A stretch of DNA of 64,000 bases from Dysgonamonadaceae bacterium (GCA_031269685.1 JAISYU010000075.1:1-64000); one strand, 5' to 3'. Shown: positions 47,737-58,138, numbered from the stretch's first letter. Translations and numbers: made by a program. Notes: generated by a model from the sequence alone, not told the origin.

Positions 47737-49143
47737 ATGCCAAGAGATAGAGGAGGTTATGGGTTTTTAATAAAGTGGTTAATAGTTGTATGTGACATTA
47801 TTTTATTTAATGTCCTGTTTCTATTGATTGGTGACTGGTGCAGGATGCAGGAATATGGAGACAATCATTTTCACTTCCGCACTATTATTTTGCTGTTGAA
47901 TGTCTGTTATTTTCTGGCGCTTTATTTTGTGCCTATTTCTGTTCACAAGCGGGTTATTTTCACAGACAGGGTTATACAGCGTGCGTTGTTGTTGGTTTCT
48001 ACTCAACTCATAATGTTTCTGACATGTCTTTTCCTTTTGAGTTTTGAGTCTGATATTTTACTTCGCAACTTTGTTATTTTGTATTATTTGCTTCTTTATC
48101 CGGCATTTACTGTTTGGAGGGTTATATCGCGAGAGGTATTGAAGTGGAACAGGAAGAAGGGTAAAAACTTTAAGCGCGTCATTATTGTTGGGGCGGGCAA
48201 GAATGGTATGAGCCTTTTCTTGGAGATGAAAAGGGAATTGTTTTATGGTTACAGGATTATTGGTTTTTTCGATGACAATATCGCATTGAGGAATATTTTA
48301 CCCAATTATTTGGGTATGACTCACGAGGTAGAGAAGTTTGCACTTGAGAATAATGTAGATGAGATTTACTGTACTCTACCTAATTCCGAGGATGAAAAGA
48401 TTGTACGCCTTTTGAACTTTTCAGAAAAGCATATGATCCGTTTTTATATTGTACCTGAGTTTTTGCGTTATGTAAAGCGTCTTTTGGATTTGGAAAACAT
48501 TGAATCGGTACCTGTAATGGCTGTTCGTGCGGAGCCATTACAGTCTCCTGTTAACAAAGTGATAAAGAGGTCTTTTGATATTATATTTTCCCTCTTTTTT
48601 CTTTTGTGCATATTTCCTTTTTTGTACATTATACTTGGCATAATTATTAAATTATCTTCGCGTGGACCTGTTTTTTTCAGGCAGAAGCGTACGGGCATTT
48701 ACGGTAATGAGTTTTATTGCTATAAATTTCGTTCTATGCATCCCAACATGTCTGCTCATGAGAAGCAGGCAGCGAAGGATGACCCGCGGATTACGCGCAT
48801 AGGTAATTTTCTGAGACGTTCCAACCTCGATGAGATCCCGCAATTTTACAATGTTTTGAAAGGAGATATGAGTATTGTTGGTCCACGTCCCCACATGTTG
48901 AAGCACACGGAGTTATATTCGAATATCATAGACCGTTACATGGTTCGCCACTTGATTAAGCCGGGCATAACGGGCTGGGCTCAGATTAATGGTTTCCGCG
49001 GAGAGACGCGGGTAGTTGAAGAGATGGAGGCTCGTGTCCGTTTTGATGTATGGTACATTGAGAATTGGTCTTTACTGCTTGACATTAAGATTATTATTGT
49101 CACTGCTATCAACATGGTAAGGGGGGAAAAGAACGCATATTGA
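47737..49143 (+). CDS. Undecaprenyl-phosphate sugar-1-phosphate transferase (WcaJ/WbaP type)
   Basis: IKRSFDIIFSLFFLLCIFPFLYIILGIIIKLSSRGPVFFRQKRTGIYGNEFYCYKFRSM; RRSNLDEIPQFYNVLKGDMSIVGPRPHM. Confidence 0.93.
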   Translation: MPRDRGGYGFLIKWLIVVCDIILFNVLFLLIGDWCRMQEYGDNHFHFRTIILLLNVCYFLALYFVPISVHKRVIFTDRVIQRALLLVSTQLIMFLTCLFLLSFESDILLRNFVILYYLLLYPAFTVWRVISREVLKWNRKKGKNFKRVIIVGAGKNGMSLFLEMKRELFYGYRIIGFFDDNIALRNILPNYLGMTHEVEKFALENNVDEIYCTLPNSEDEKIVRLLNFSEKHMIRFYIVPEFLRYVKRLLDLENIESVPVMAVRAEPLQSPVNKVIKRSFDIIFSLFFLLCIFPFLYIILGIIIKLSSRGPVFFRQKRTGIYGNEFYCYKFRSMHPNMSAHEKQAAKDDPRITRIGNFLRRSNLDEIPQFYNVLKGDMSIVGPRPHMLKHTELYSNIIDRYMVRHLIKPGITGWAQINGFRGETRVVEEMEARVRFDVWYIENWSLLLDIKIIIVTAINMVRGEKNAY

Positions 49144-49191
49144 CATATTTTCGGTGATGCGTTGTGAATAAGAAAAGGCAAATTCCTTACT

Positions 49192-50211
49192 ATGGAAATT
49201 ACAGGCTTGGATAACAGTATCAGATGGGATGCAATAATACGCTCAATGCGCATTTACGACGTCTATCACACTTCAGCCTACCATGCTTTGGAATCCTCCG
49301 GTACATCATTATTGCTATCTTCTTCTTTTGGAGGCGAATTGATAGCAATACCGGTTGTTGTCCGCCGCATAGAAGGCACTGATTATAATGACATTACCTC
49401 TGTCTACGGTTATTCGGGACCACTTTCGAGCGCAGTTAACCCAGACATTGATCATATTTCCGCTTTTCAGAATGAGTTACGTGAATTTTTCGATTCGAGG
49501 TCTATTGTTAGTGCTTTTGGGCGTCTTCATCCGTTTTTTGACGTCCAGGAGAACATTCTTAAAGGCTTAGGCGACACGGTTATAAGCGGCAAGACGGTTT
49601 ATATTGACCTTAGTTTGAGTGAGGAACAGCAGTTACTGCAATACTCGCGCTCATTGAGGAATCGGATAAACCGTTTTCACAATTCGGGGAATATAATTGT
49701 CAGGAAATATGATACGGATGCTGATATTGACGCCTTTGTTTCTATCTACCACGAGACTATGCGCCGTGTAGGCGCTTCTGTTTCATACTTTTTCGACGTT
49801 AATTACTTTCATACGTTCCTTCGTAACATTCCATCCTGCTTATTTCTTGCCTGTTATGACGGCGAGCCGGTTTGCGGCACTCTTTTCACGGAATGTAACG
49901 GCATTATACAGACACATTTAAGTGGTACTATGAATAAGTTTCTCCATTTAAGTCCTTTAAAGTATGTTCGTGATGAGATACGGCGCTACGGGATTCGCTC
50001 GGGATTTCATTATTTGCACATGGGAGGCGGTGTAGGCAGCAGATCCGACTCTGTTTACGGTTTCAAGTCGCAGTTTTCACGCAGTGAGCTCTTGTTCAAG
50101 ACTTGGAGATACATTCATTTGCCGGATGTGTACGATGAAATGACACGTCGTCGCGGGATAGACAACACACAGGGCGCTGATTTCTTTCCTTTGTACCGTT
50201 TTGGTGCATGA
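49192..50211 (+). CDS. FemAB/GNAT-like acyltransferase
   Basis: LRNRINRFHNSGNIIVRKYD; FVSIYHETMRRVGASVSYFFD; HYLHMGGGVGSRSDSVYGFKSQFS. Confidence 0.8.
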   Translation: MEITGLDNSIRWDAIIRSMRIYDVYHTSAYHALESSGTSLLLSSSFGGELIAIPVVVRRIEGTDYNDITSVYGYSGPLSSAVNPDIDHISAFQNELREFFDSRSIVSAFGRLHPFFDVQENILKGLGDTVISGKTVYIDLSLSEEQQLLQYSRSLRNRINRFHNSGNIIVRKYDTDADIDAFVSIYHETMRRVGASVSYFFDVNYFHTFLRNIPSCLFLACYDGEPVCGTLFTECNGIIQTHLSGTMNKFLHLSPLKYVRDEIRRYGIRSGFHYLHMGGGVGSRSDSVYGFKSQFSRSELLFKTWRYIHLPDVYDEMTRRRGIDNTQGADFFPLYRFGA

Positions 50212-50229
50212 GGTGCGCATTAAGACAGG

Positions 50230-50586
50230 TTACTTATTCTTTTCGTCTCTCGGCGGCGGTTGCAGTTCTTTGTTTATTCCGTCCCAGTCTGTAGGCACTA
50301 TTGTTCCGTCTTCTTTCACGTATCCCCAGTATTTTTCCGGCACTCCCCACCATTCGAGGAATCTTCTTTGTTCTTCGATTGACGGTGTTTTCTTTTTGAC
50401 GGGGAAATCCCAAATTGACCGCGTATTTCTACGTTTCCGTTTTGGTTTTTCCTCTTTACCGAGTGCTTTTGTCACGTCTTCGAGTGGAGTATTTATGTCT
50501 ATCGGAGATAATTTTGCTTCTTCTTTTTTGGCTTTGATTTCCGGCCGTTTTTTTTCACCGGCGTTTTCTTTTGCATCTTTTTTCAT
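50230..50586 (-). CDS. Small basic protein of unknown function
   Basis: 118 aa, Lys/Arg/Glu-rich N-terminus, RRFLEWWGVPEKYWGYV core; own -7 box at 50591-50598. Confidence 0.65.
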   Translation of the reverse strand: MKKDAKENAGEKKRPEIKAKKEEAKLSPIDINTPLEDVTKALGKEEKPKRKRRNTRSIWDFPVKKKTPSIEEQRRFLEWWGVPEKYWGYVKEDGTIVPTDWDGINKELQPPPRDEKNK

Positions 50587-50590
50587 TCTG

Positions 50591-50598
50591 CAAAGGTA
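50591..50598 (-). promoter_or_regulatory. -7 box TACCTTTG
   Basis: CTGCAAAGGTATA on + strand. Confidence 0.5.
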
Positions 50599-50626
50599 TA
50601 TATTTTCGTTTTAATCTTATTTATCG

Positions 50627-50634
50627 TACCTTTG
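50627..50634 (+). promoter_or_regulatory. -7 box TACCTTTG for GH106-like gene
   Basis: ATCGTACCTTTGCAC. Confidence 0.6.
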
Positions 50635-50664
50635 CACAAAATTTAATAACAAACAATATATTTT

Positions 50665-53517
50665 ATGAATAAGCAATCCGAGTCTTTCACTTCATCAAGG
50701 CGTAAGTTCCTCAAATCAGGTATGATAATTGCGGCAGGAATACCGGCAATAAAGATGTTTCCCATGCATGCAACAGTTACAAACAGGCAACAAATTGCCG
50801 GTAATGTATCTGGCGAAGACAAACTCTATGAACTGTTTAAGAACCCTCCCGTAACAGCAAAACCATTTGTAAGATGGTGGTGGAATGGTGATAAACTTTC
50901 GGATAAGGAAATACTCAGGGAATTAGATATTATGAAGGAGGCAGGTATTGGCGGAGTCGAAATTAATCCAATCGCATTCCCCGGAGGAGATGACCTCGCG
51001 ATACCAACGCTAAACTGGCTTTCACCGGAATGGATTGAAATGGTGAAAGTTGCACTCAAAGGAGCAGAAGAACGAGGCATAATTTGCGACATAATTGTCG
51101 GTTCCGGATGGCCCTTTGGTACGGAAATACTTGAAGGTGATGACCGTTCGCAACTTCTTACCCTGACAAGCAAAAAAGTATCGGGAGAAGGAAAAATATC
51201 ACTCAAAATAGAAGATATACTTAACGACGCCAAACCTAACGTACATGCTCACAAAGGCGCTGATAACGAACTGTATGCGGTTGCTCTTGCTCCGGTTGTA
51301 ATGGATAAGTTTAAAGATCCGCAATGGATTCAATTTGATGGGAAGAGCGAAACATTGGAAATAGATCTCCCTCAAGGAGAACATATACTTTATGCGCTGG
51401 TTAAATGTACGGGTTTCCAGGCTGTTATCAACGGTGCACCAGGAGCAGGAGGTCCTGTCTTGAACCACTACAACAGGGAAGCAACGGAAAAATTCCTCAA
51501 CAGGATGTCTGATACGCTTTTTCCTCAAATAAAAGGACTTAAAGGATTCCGCGCATTGTTCTGTGACAGTATGGAACTTGAAGGCGCTAACTGGTGCCCT
51601 GATTATATCGAAGAATTTAAAAAGAGAAAAGGATACGACATAAAGCCTTACTTGCCGTTTATACTGTTTAAAGTCAGCGGAATGGGCGCAAAGGTTCAAG
51701 GAGGTGAAATAACACAACTTGTTGGATACGCAAAAGACACAGTCGACCGCGCACGATATGATTTTTATACCACATGTATGGCAATAATTACAGACAGATT
51801 CCTTGTAACATACACAAAATGGTGCAACCAACACGGGTTTAAGTCGCGCATGCAAGCCTACGGAAACGAATTTCATCCCCTCGAAGCGTCACTTTCCATA
51901 GACATCCCGGAATGTGAAACATGGGTCTGGGGCAGAACCAGAAAAGAAGACAATTCAACCTACATTGACTTCGTTAACATCAATTCCGCTACTAATGTAA
52001 ACAAATTCGTTGCTTCCGCAGTGCATCTGTCAGGAAAGAAAACAGTCAGTTGCGAAGAAATAACCAACACAGACTATGTCTTCCGTACATCCCTCGAACA
52101 GGTTAAAATATGCGGCGATCAAAGTAACCTCTCCGGCGTGAACCACTCCATATTGCATGGCTTTAACTATACGCCGCTCGAAGTCCCATTCCCCGGGTGG
52201 ATTAGATATGGCACATTCTTCAATGAACGTAACCCCTGGTGGAAATACTTCAAGCACTGGACCGCTTACAAAGCCCGTTTATCCTCAATATTGCAGGAAA
52301 CAGAGGCATTTGCAAACATCGCAGTAATGCATCCGCTTGCCGATATGTGGTCCATTCACGGACCGCAGAGGGATCCATTTCCACGACTTCAATATCCTCC
52401 CTACCAGTATAAAGTATGGGAGGCGATTCACAAAAACGGTAACAGTTGCGATTACATCTGTGAAAGTATTATACAAAAAAGTCGTATGGAAAAGGGATTT
52501 CTTAAATATGGCAACGCAAAATATAACACATTAATACTGCTTGAGGTCGAAACATTGCAACCCGCAACCGCAAAAGCACTTGTACGGTTTGTATCCTCCG
52601 GCGGCAAACTCGTTTTTGTGGCAAAAGAACCCCATAAGTCTCCAGGACTGCTCAATCATGAAAAAGGTGACCGCGAAGTAGCAAAGATTATTGCCGGAAT
52701 AAAAAAATCATGTCCGCAAAGGATCTTTAACGTAAGTGCACCGGAAAACAATATCTTGACATGGTTCGCAGATCTTCAGCAACAATGTGGCATAACTCCA
52801 TATATCATCATTGATAAGCCGTGTAGCGCAATAAGTCAAATCAGGCACAAAACTAACGGTAAAGATATTTTCTTTATATCGAATGTAAGCCAAACAGATA
52901 CTTACAGGTTGAACCTGCAATTCCCCGAATCAAAGGGAAATCCGCAGGAATGGAATCCCGAAACAGGCGAACGTAAACCTCTTCCCGCCGAAAAAACCCT
53001 TACCATAGAATTACCTCCCGCAACATCAAAACTAATAGTGTTCGATGATTCCCCTTTCCGCCCGCTACTTGGCGTTGCACCGGAAATCACGGAAAATTCC
53101 GTCCCGCTGACACTTAAAGGATGGACAATGCGCCTTGAACACATCAACGGTACTTCCCGAACAATGAAGATCGATACCCCGTTCGACCTCTCAAAAGATG
53201 AATCTACCCGCTCGTTTGCAGGATATATATATTATGAGAAGCAACTCGGAGATGTTGACGGTTATCACTGCCTTGACCTTGAAAAGGTACACGGTGTATC
53301 GGAAGTGTCGATCAACGGCGTCGAAATAGGTAATCGCTGGTATGGCAGGCACAGGTACAACCTGCCCGGAAACATCAGCGGTAAAACCCTGCAAATAAAA
53401 ATCTCAACAATAGTCGGCAATTATCTATTGTCAACGCCACAAAACCATACCCACGGATGGGTGCGTGGTAGCGGATGGACGCCGGTAGGAATTGCAGGGG
53501 AAATCAAGTTGCTATGA
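50665..53517 (+). CDS. GH106-like glycoside hydrolase (alpha-L-rhamnosidase-like) with Tat-like signal
   Basis: SSRRKFLKSGMIIAAGIPAI; KPFVRWWWNGDKLSDKEILRELDIMKEAGIGGVEINPIAFPGG; GSGWPFG; C-terminal beta-sandwich. Confidence 0.78.
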   Translation: MNKQSESFTSSRRKFLKSGMIIAAGIPAIKMFPMHATVTNRQQIAGNVSGEDKLYELFKNPPVTAKPFVRWWWNGDKLSDKEILRELDIMKEAGIGGVEINPIAFPGGDDLAIPTLNWLSPEWIEMVKVALKGAEERGIICDIIVGSGWPFGTEILEGDDRSQLLTLTSKKVSGEGKISLKIEDILNDAKPNVHAHKGADNELYAVALAPVVMDKFKDPQWIQFDGKSETLEIDLPQGEHILYALVKCTGFQAVINGAPGAGGPVLNHYNREATEKFLNRMSDTLFPQIKGLKGFRALFCDSMELEGANWCPDYIEEFKKRKGYDIKPYLPFILFKVSGMGAKVQGGEITQLVGYAKDTVDRARYDFYTTCMAIITDRFLVTYTKWCNQHGFKSRMQAYGNEFHPLEASLSIDIPECETWVWGRTRKEDNSTYIDFVNINSATNVNKFVASAVHLSGKKTVSCEEITNTDYVFRTSLEQVKICGDQSNLSGVNHSILHGFNYTPLEVPFPGWIRYGTFFNERNPWWKYFKHWTAYKARLSSILQETEAFANIAVMHPLADMWSIHGPQRDPFPRLQYPPYQYKVWEAIHKNGNSCDYICESIIQKSRMEKGFLKYGNAKYNTLILLEVETLQPATAKALVRFVSSGGKLVFVAKEPHKSPGLLNHEKGDREVAKIIAGIKKSCPQRIFNVSAPENNILTWFADLQQQCGITPYIIIDKPCSAISQIRHKTNGKDIFFISNVSQTDTYRLNLQFPESKGNPQEWNPETGERKPLPAEKTLTIELPPATSKLIVFDDSPFRPLLGVAPEITENSVPLTLKGWTMRLEHINGTSRTMKIDTPFDLSKDESTRSFAGYIYYEKQLGDVDGYHCLDLEKVHGVSEVSINGVEIGNRWYGRHRYNLPGNISGKTLQIKISTIVGNYLLSTPQNHTHGWVRGSGWTPVGIAGEIKLL

Positions 53518-53631
53518 TTCAATCTTGCTACTTACACTTACACTTACACTGTTACTGTTGATTTTTGTATTTAAGCAAACAGGCACGCACAATTTATTCT
53601 GTTAAAATATATTTTTCCTTAATCAATGTGA

Positions 53632-53757
53632 GGCAGGCTTTCCGGCAACGCTGGTTTTTCCGCCAAAGACTTTGGAAAACGCTACTTCATTGAAGGAGAT
53701 CTCGCCAAAGTGTTTGGCAGACTTTCCGGCATTAAAAAAATACTTTCCGAAAAATTC
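53632..53757. repeat. Degenerate 21-bp periodic region
   Basis: GGCAGGCTTTCCGGCA at 53632 and GGCAGACTTTCCGGCA at 53716 (84 = 4x21); CGCCAAAG at 53661 and 53703 (42 = 2x21). Confidence 0.7.
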
Positions 53758-53787
53758 ACTAAATTTGTCCTTCAAAAAAACAAATAT

Positions 53788-54547
53788 GATTTCACTTATT
53801 AAGAAACTTATTTTTAAGTATTTTAAAATTGAGGATTACCTTCGCATACTTCAATGGCTTTATTTCTTTTCCTACAAAACGGGGTTATTGTTACCGAATA
53901 AGCGTTATACATACCACTATTATGTGAAAAAACTGATTAATAAAGGTGATACCATTATTGATATCGGCGCTAATTTAGGTTACTATTCTATCTTATTCGC
54001 TAAGTGGACGGGAACTGCAGGTAAAGTTTTTTCGGTCGAACCAATTGCGATTTATAATAAAATCTTTAATGAAAAGGCGAAAAGATACAATAATATTAAA
54101 CTCTATCCTTATGCTTTGGGTGACGAGGAGAAGAAGGTGGAACTTGTATATTCTTCCCCTGAAGGATTTTTGAGTACAGGCTTACCTCATATTTATAACC
54201 CGCAGGTAGATGGAAATATAGAAAAGCAAGAATTTACATTTGAAGCACAGATGAAAATTCCGTCTGTTCTGTTCGGTGATTTGGAGAGGATTGATTACAT
54301 TAAATGCGATGTTGAAGGTTTTGAATACATCATTCTTTCCAATATGAAGGAAATCATCCGAAAAAGCAAGCCTAAAGTGCAAGTTGAAGTGTGGGGCGAA
54401 AATGAGGAAAATATACTCCGATTATTTGAGGAATTGGGATATTTGCCTTATAAACTTTCTCGTAACCAATTAGTGATTCAGGAAAAAGACAAAAGTTCGG
54501 TTGCAGGAGATTATATATTTCTTCCTAATAAAAAATGTTTTACATAA
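53788..54547 (+). CDS. FkbM family methyltransferase
   Basis: KGDTIIDIGANLGYYSILFAKWTGTAGKVFSVEP; IDYIKCDVEGFEYIIL; start MISLIKK preferred because upstream codons lie in the repeat. Confidence 0.88.
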
Positions 54548-54599
54548 TTTTTAAGCATCTAAATTTGTGCAAGAATAAAGGATATTCAAAAATAATCAG

Positions 54600-54607
54600 T
54601 ACCTTTG
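54600..54607 (+). promoter_or_regulatory. -7 box TACCTTTG for paaK operon
   Basis: CAGTACCTTTGTAACC. Confidence 0.55.
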
Positions 54608-54634
54608 TAACCTGAACAGAAAATTATTCCAAAC

Positions 54635-55933
54635 ATGAAATACTGGCAACCTGAGATAGAGACTATGCCGCGGAAAGAACTTGAAGCCCTTCAACTCGAA
54701 CGGCTTAAGTTTATGCTGATTACGGCTCAAAATTCACCCTTTTATAAGAAACTGTTTGCAGAAAAGGGTGTCGAGCCAAACAAAGTGAAATCACTCGAAG
54801 ACCTTCGGCTACTACCGTTTACATCAAAGGACGACCTGCGCGAAAACTATCCTTTCGGGATGGTTGCCATACCTTTACGGGAATGTGTGAGGCTTCATTC
54901 ATCAAGCGGTACGACCGGTAATCCAACAGTTGTGTTACATTCCAGAAAAGACCTCGATGAATGGGCGAACCAGGTGGCGAGATGCATGTACATGGTGGGG
55001 ATCCGAGACTATGACGTGTTTCAAAACACATCGGGATACGGCATGTTTACAGGCGGACTGGGATTCCAGTACGGCGCAGAGAAACTTGGCTGCCTTACGG
55101 TGCCTGCTGCCGCCGGAAATTCCAAACGGCAAATAAAATTTATAACTGATTTCGGAACGACATGCCTTCATATTATACCAAGTTACGCTACACGGCTTGC
55201 AGAAGTAATGTATGCGGAAAATATTGACCCCCGTAAAGATACAAAACTGCATACGTTATGTATAGGAGCGGAACCACACAGCGAAGAACAGCGTCAAAGG
55301 ATAGAACAGTTGCTTGGTGTGAGAGCATTTAACTGTTTCGGTATGTCGGAAATGAATGGTCCAGGTGTCGCATTCGAATGTACCGAACAAAACGGGTTAC
55401 ATATATGGGAAGATTATACTATTGTGGAGATAATTAACCCCGAAACGCTTGAACCTGTGGCTGATGGAGAAGTCGGAGAGCTTGTGCTGACAACAATTAA
55501 CAGACAGGCTATGCCGCTAATACGCTATCATACACGAGATTTAACTTCAATAATCCCAGGTAAGTGCCCATGCGGACGAACGCACAAACGCATTAGCAGA
55601 TTTAAGGGACGCAGCGATGATATGCTGATACTGAAAGGAGTAAACATATTCCCAATTCAAATAGAAAGGGTTCTTATGATGTTCCAAGAGCTTGGCAGTA
55701 ACTATCTTATAACAGTAGAAAATATCGACAACAATGATGAAATGCTGATTGAAGTTGAACTAAACGACCTGTTCACAGATGATTATGCAGTACTGCAAAA
55801 CCTGACTAAGAATATCGTACGGCAACTGAAAGATGAACTCCTGATAACACCAAAACTGAAACTTGTGAGCAAAGGATCACTTCCTATTCATGAAGGAAAG
55901 GCTGTGAGAGTTAAAGATTTAAGAATATTCTAA
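54635..55933 (+). CDS. paaK: Phenylacetate-CoA ligase family protein
   Basis: LHSSSGTTGNPTVV; NCFGMSEMNGPGVAFEC; FKGRSDDMLILKGVNIFPIQIE. Confidence 0.93.
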   Translation: MKYWQPEIETMPRKELEALQLERLKFMLITAQNSPFYKKLFAEKGVEPNKVKSLEDLRLLPFTSKDDLRENYPFGMVAIPLRECVRLHSSSGTTGNPTVVLHSRKDLDEWANQVARCMYMVGIRDYDVFQNTSGYGMFTGGLGFQYGAEKLGCLTVPAAAGNSKRQIKFITDFGTTCLHIIPSYATRLAEVMYAENIDPRKDTKLHTLCIGAEPHSEEQRQRIEQLLGVRAFNCFGMSEMNGPGVAFECTEQNGLHIWEDYTIVEIINPETLEPVADGEVGELVLTTINRQAMPLIRYHTRDLTSIIPGKCPCGRTHKRISRFKGRSDDMLILKGVNIFPIQIERVLMMFQELGSNYLITVENIDNNDEMLIEVELNDLFTDDYAVLQNLTKNIVRQLKDELLITPKLKLVSKGSLPIHEGKAVRVKDLRIF

Positions 55934-55945
55934 AATAAAAAGGTT

Positions 55946-56371
55946 ATGACAATAAATCAAATATCTATATTCCTCGAAAATAAATACGGCAAACTAAGCG
56001 AAATACTTGCCATGCTCGGAAAAGAAAATATACGAATCATTGCAGCAACTGTTGCTGACACCTCTGAGTTCGGTATTCTGAGAATTATCGTTAATGATGC
56101 GCAAAAAGCGTATGACCTGCTGAAAAGAAACAATGTGAATGCAAATATTACCGACGTATTGGCAATTACAACCAAGTCGGAAGCAGGAACTTTCGCTTAT
56201 ACATTCAACCTATTCACTATGGCAGGACTAAGTATAGAATATATGTACTGCTTTTCGGTTGGAGAACAGTCAATACTGATCCTGAGAACAAATAATCGTA
56301 ATGCAGCCCTTGAAGTTATACAAAAAAATAACCTCGGATACATAGATGAAAACAAACTAAACAGCCTCTAA
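55946..56371 (+). CDS. ACT domain-containing protein
   Basis: QISIFLENKYGKLSEILAMLGKENIRIIAATVADTSEFGILRIIV, two ACT-like repeats. Confidence 0.88.
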   Translation: MTINQISIFLENKYGKLSEILAMLGKENIRIIAATVADTSEFGILRIIVNDAQKAYDLLKRNNVNANITDVLAITTKSEAGTFAYTFNLFTMAGLSIEYMYCFSVGEQSILILRTNNRNAALEVIQKNNLGYIDENKLNSL

Positions 56372-56374
56372 ACA

Positions 56375-57328
56375 ATGAGAATATTTACTAATGTAAAAGA
56401 TTTGGGAGATTTGAAAATCGCCTTAAATGAAGCTTTTGAAATAAAGAAAGATCGCTTTGCTTTTAAACATCTGGGAGAAAACAAAACACTTATGCTTGTC
56501 TTCTTTAACTCAAGCCTCCGCACAAGATTGAGTTCACAGAAAGCAGCAATAAATCTCGGAATGAACACAATGGTACTTGATATAAACCAGGGCGCATGGA
56601 AACTCGAAACTGAACGTGGTGTGATAATGGACGGGGATAAGTCCGAACACCTGCTGGAAGCAATACCCGTTATGGGTTGCTATTGCGACATAATAGGAAT
56701 ACGCTCTTTCGCAAAGTTTGAAAATAAAGCCGACGATTACTCAGAAAAAATACTTAATCAGTTTATAATAAACTCAGGTCGCCCGGTATTCAGTATGGAA
56801 AGCGCTATAGTACATCCATTACAGGCTTTCGCAGACCTGATTACGATAGAAGAATTCAAAACAAAAGCACGTCCTAAAGTCGTAATGACTTGGGCGCCTC
56901 ATCCACGCGCACTTCCTCAAGCGGTACCAAATTCTTTTGCAGACTTTATGAATGAGGCGGATGTGGAATTTGTAATCACTCATCCGGAAGGGTATGAACT
57001 TGACCCGCAATTCGTACGGGGTGCAAAGATTGAGCATAACCAGGAGAAAGCCTTTGAAGGCGCTGACTTTATTTACGCTAAGAATTGGTCGCCGTTTCGC
57101 GATGATATTTACGGACAGGTAGTAAATATAGACCTTTCGTGGACAGTGGATTCACGCAAAATGAACCTTACGGACGATGCATTTTTTATGCACTGCCTAC
57201 CTGTGCGCCGCAACATGATAGTTACAGATGACGTAATAGAAAGCCCGCGTTCGATAGTAATTAAAGAAGCAGCCAACCGCGAAATATCATGCCAGGTAGT
57301 ACTAAAAAGGATGCTTCGCAGTTTGTGA
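56375..57328 (+). CDS. argF': N-succinyl/N-acetylornithine carbamoyltransferase type
   Basis: FFNSSLRTRLSSQKAAINLGMNTMVLDINQGAWKLE; HPLQAFADLITIEEF; FMHCLPVRRNMIVTDDVIESPRS. Confidence 0.9.
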   Translation: MRIFTNVKDLGDLKIALNEAFEIKKDRFAFKHLGENKTLMLVFFNSSLRTRLSSQKAAINLGMNTMVLDINQGAWKLETERGVIMDGDKSEHLLEAIPVMGCYCDIIGIRSFAKFENKADDYSEKILNQFIINSGRPVFSMESAIVHPLQAFADLITIEEFKTKARPKVVMTWAPHPRALPQAVPNSFADFMNEADVEFVITHPEGYELDPQFVRGAKIEHNQEKAFEGADFIYAKNWSPFRDDIYGQVVNIDLSWTVDSRKMNLTDDAFFMHCLPVRRNMIVTDDVIESPRSIVIKEAANREISCQVVLKRMLRSL

Positions 57329-57373
57329 CAAGTTTTTCCACGTAGAAGGCGGTTAGAAAGCAAGATCTGCAGT

Positions 57374-58030
57374 TTATTTATTCTGTGCTCGATTCACTCT
57401 TCTTTTCACTAAGTTAAGTTCTTTCTCGGTCAGGGTAAGTGCATCGACAATCTCCTCGATCACCTCTTCAATCCTGTACACGGAAGCCTTTGCAATCCTC
57501 TGCGATGCCTTCCTGTAAAATGTTAAACTATACGCCTTGTCCAAGAAAATCTGCTCAGCAGAATAAATCGGCTGCAAGATTGAGTTGCTTTTAGGATAAT
57601 TCAGTACATTATCCGGATTCTTTTCCCATTGTTTTTGTTTGTCGAACGCCTCTTTCTCCATAAAAGTAATATTACTTACTTTCATGGAACAAACACTGTC
57701 ATTGAACAAAAATGTTGCTGTATAATTCATATACATAGCAAAAGTTTGCATCATCTGCTTACTGATTTCAATATAATCAGTAAGATTACAGACAATCCTG
57801 TCCGGCTTATCCATTGCCACGAATCCCTCAACCGGTTTAAGGTCGTTATTAACATAATCTAGTATCCGGTCATGAATTTCTTTCTGCGTCAGATTTGCAT
57901 TGATATTTTCCATAAACGTAATTTTTCCGTTTACAAGCGGAATACTGTCTGATTTGGAAAATACCGGCAACGAATTTGAGCAGAATAAAACAATCAGACT
58001 CAACAATAAAACATACACTTTCCTTTTCAT
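57374..58030 (-). CDS. DUF4468-like secreted protein
   Basis: Signal peptide MKRKVYVLLLSLIVLFCSNSLPVFS; NANLTQKEIHDRILDYVNNDLKPVEGFVAMDKPDRIVCNLTDYIEI. Confidence 0.65.
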   Translation of the reverse strand: MKRKVYVLLLSLIVLFCSNSLPVFSKSDSIPLVNGKITFMENINANLTQKEIHDRILDYVNNDLKPVEGFVAMDKPDRIVCNLTDYIEISKQMMQTFAMYMNYTATFLFNDSVCSMKVSNITFMEKEAFDKQKQWEKNPDNVLNYPKSNSILQPIYSAEQIFLDKAYSLTFYRKASQRIAKASVYRIEEVIEEIVDALTLTEKELNLVKRRVNRAQNK

Positions 58031-58138
58031 ATTTGTAATAAATAAATTATGCTGCAAAATTACATGAAAACATTTAGAAATCCAAACACGTGCAAATAAG
58101 AAAGTCATTGAAAATAAATATTTATTAACTTTTTTTCC

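Noticed and set aside
53672-53787. N-terminal extension of the FkbM methyltransferase
   Set aside because: Extension lies in a degenerate 21-bp periodic region and lacks similarity to the family; internal ATG at 53788 fits better.
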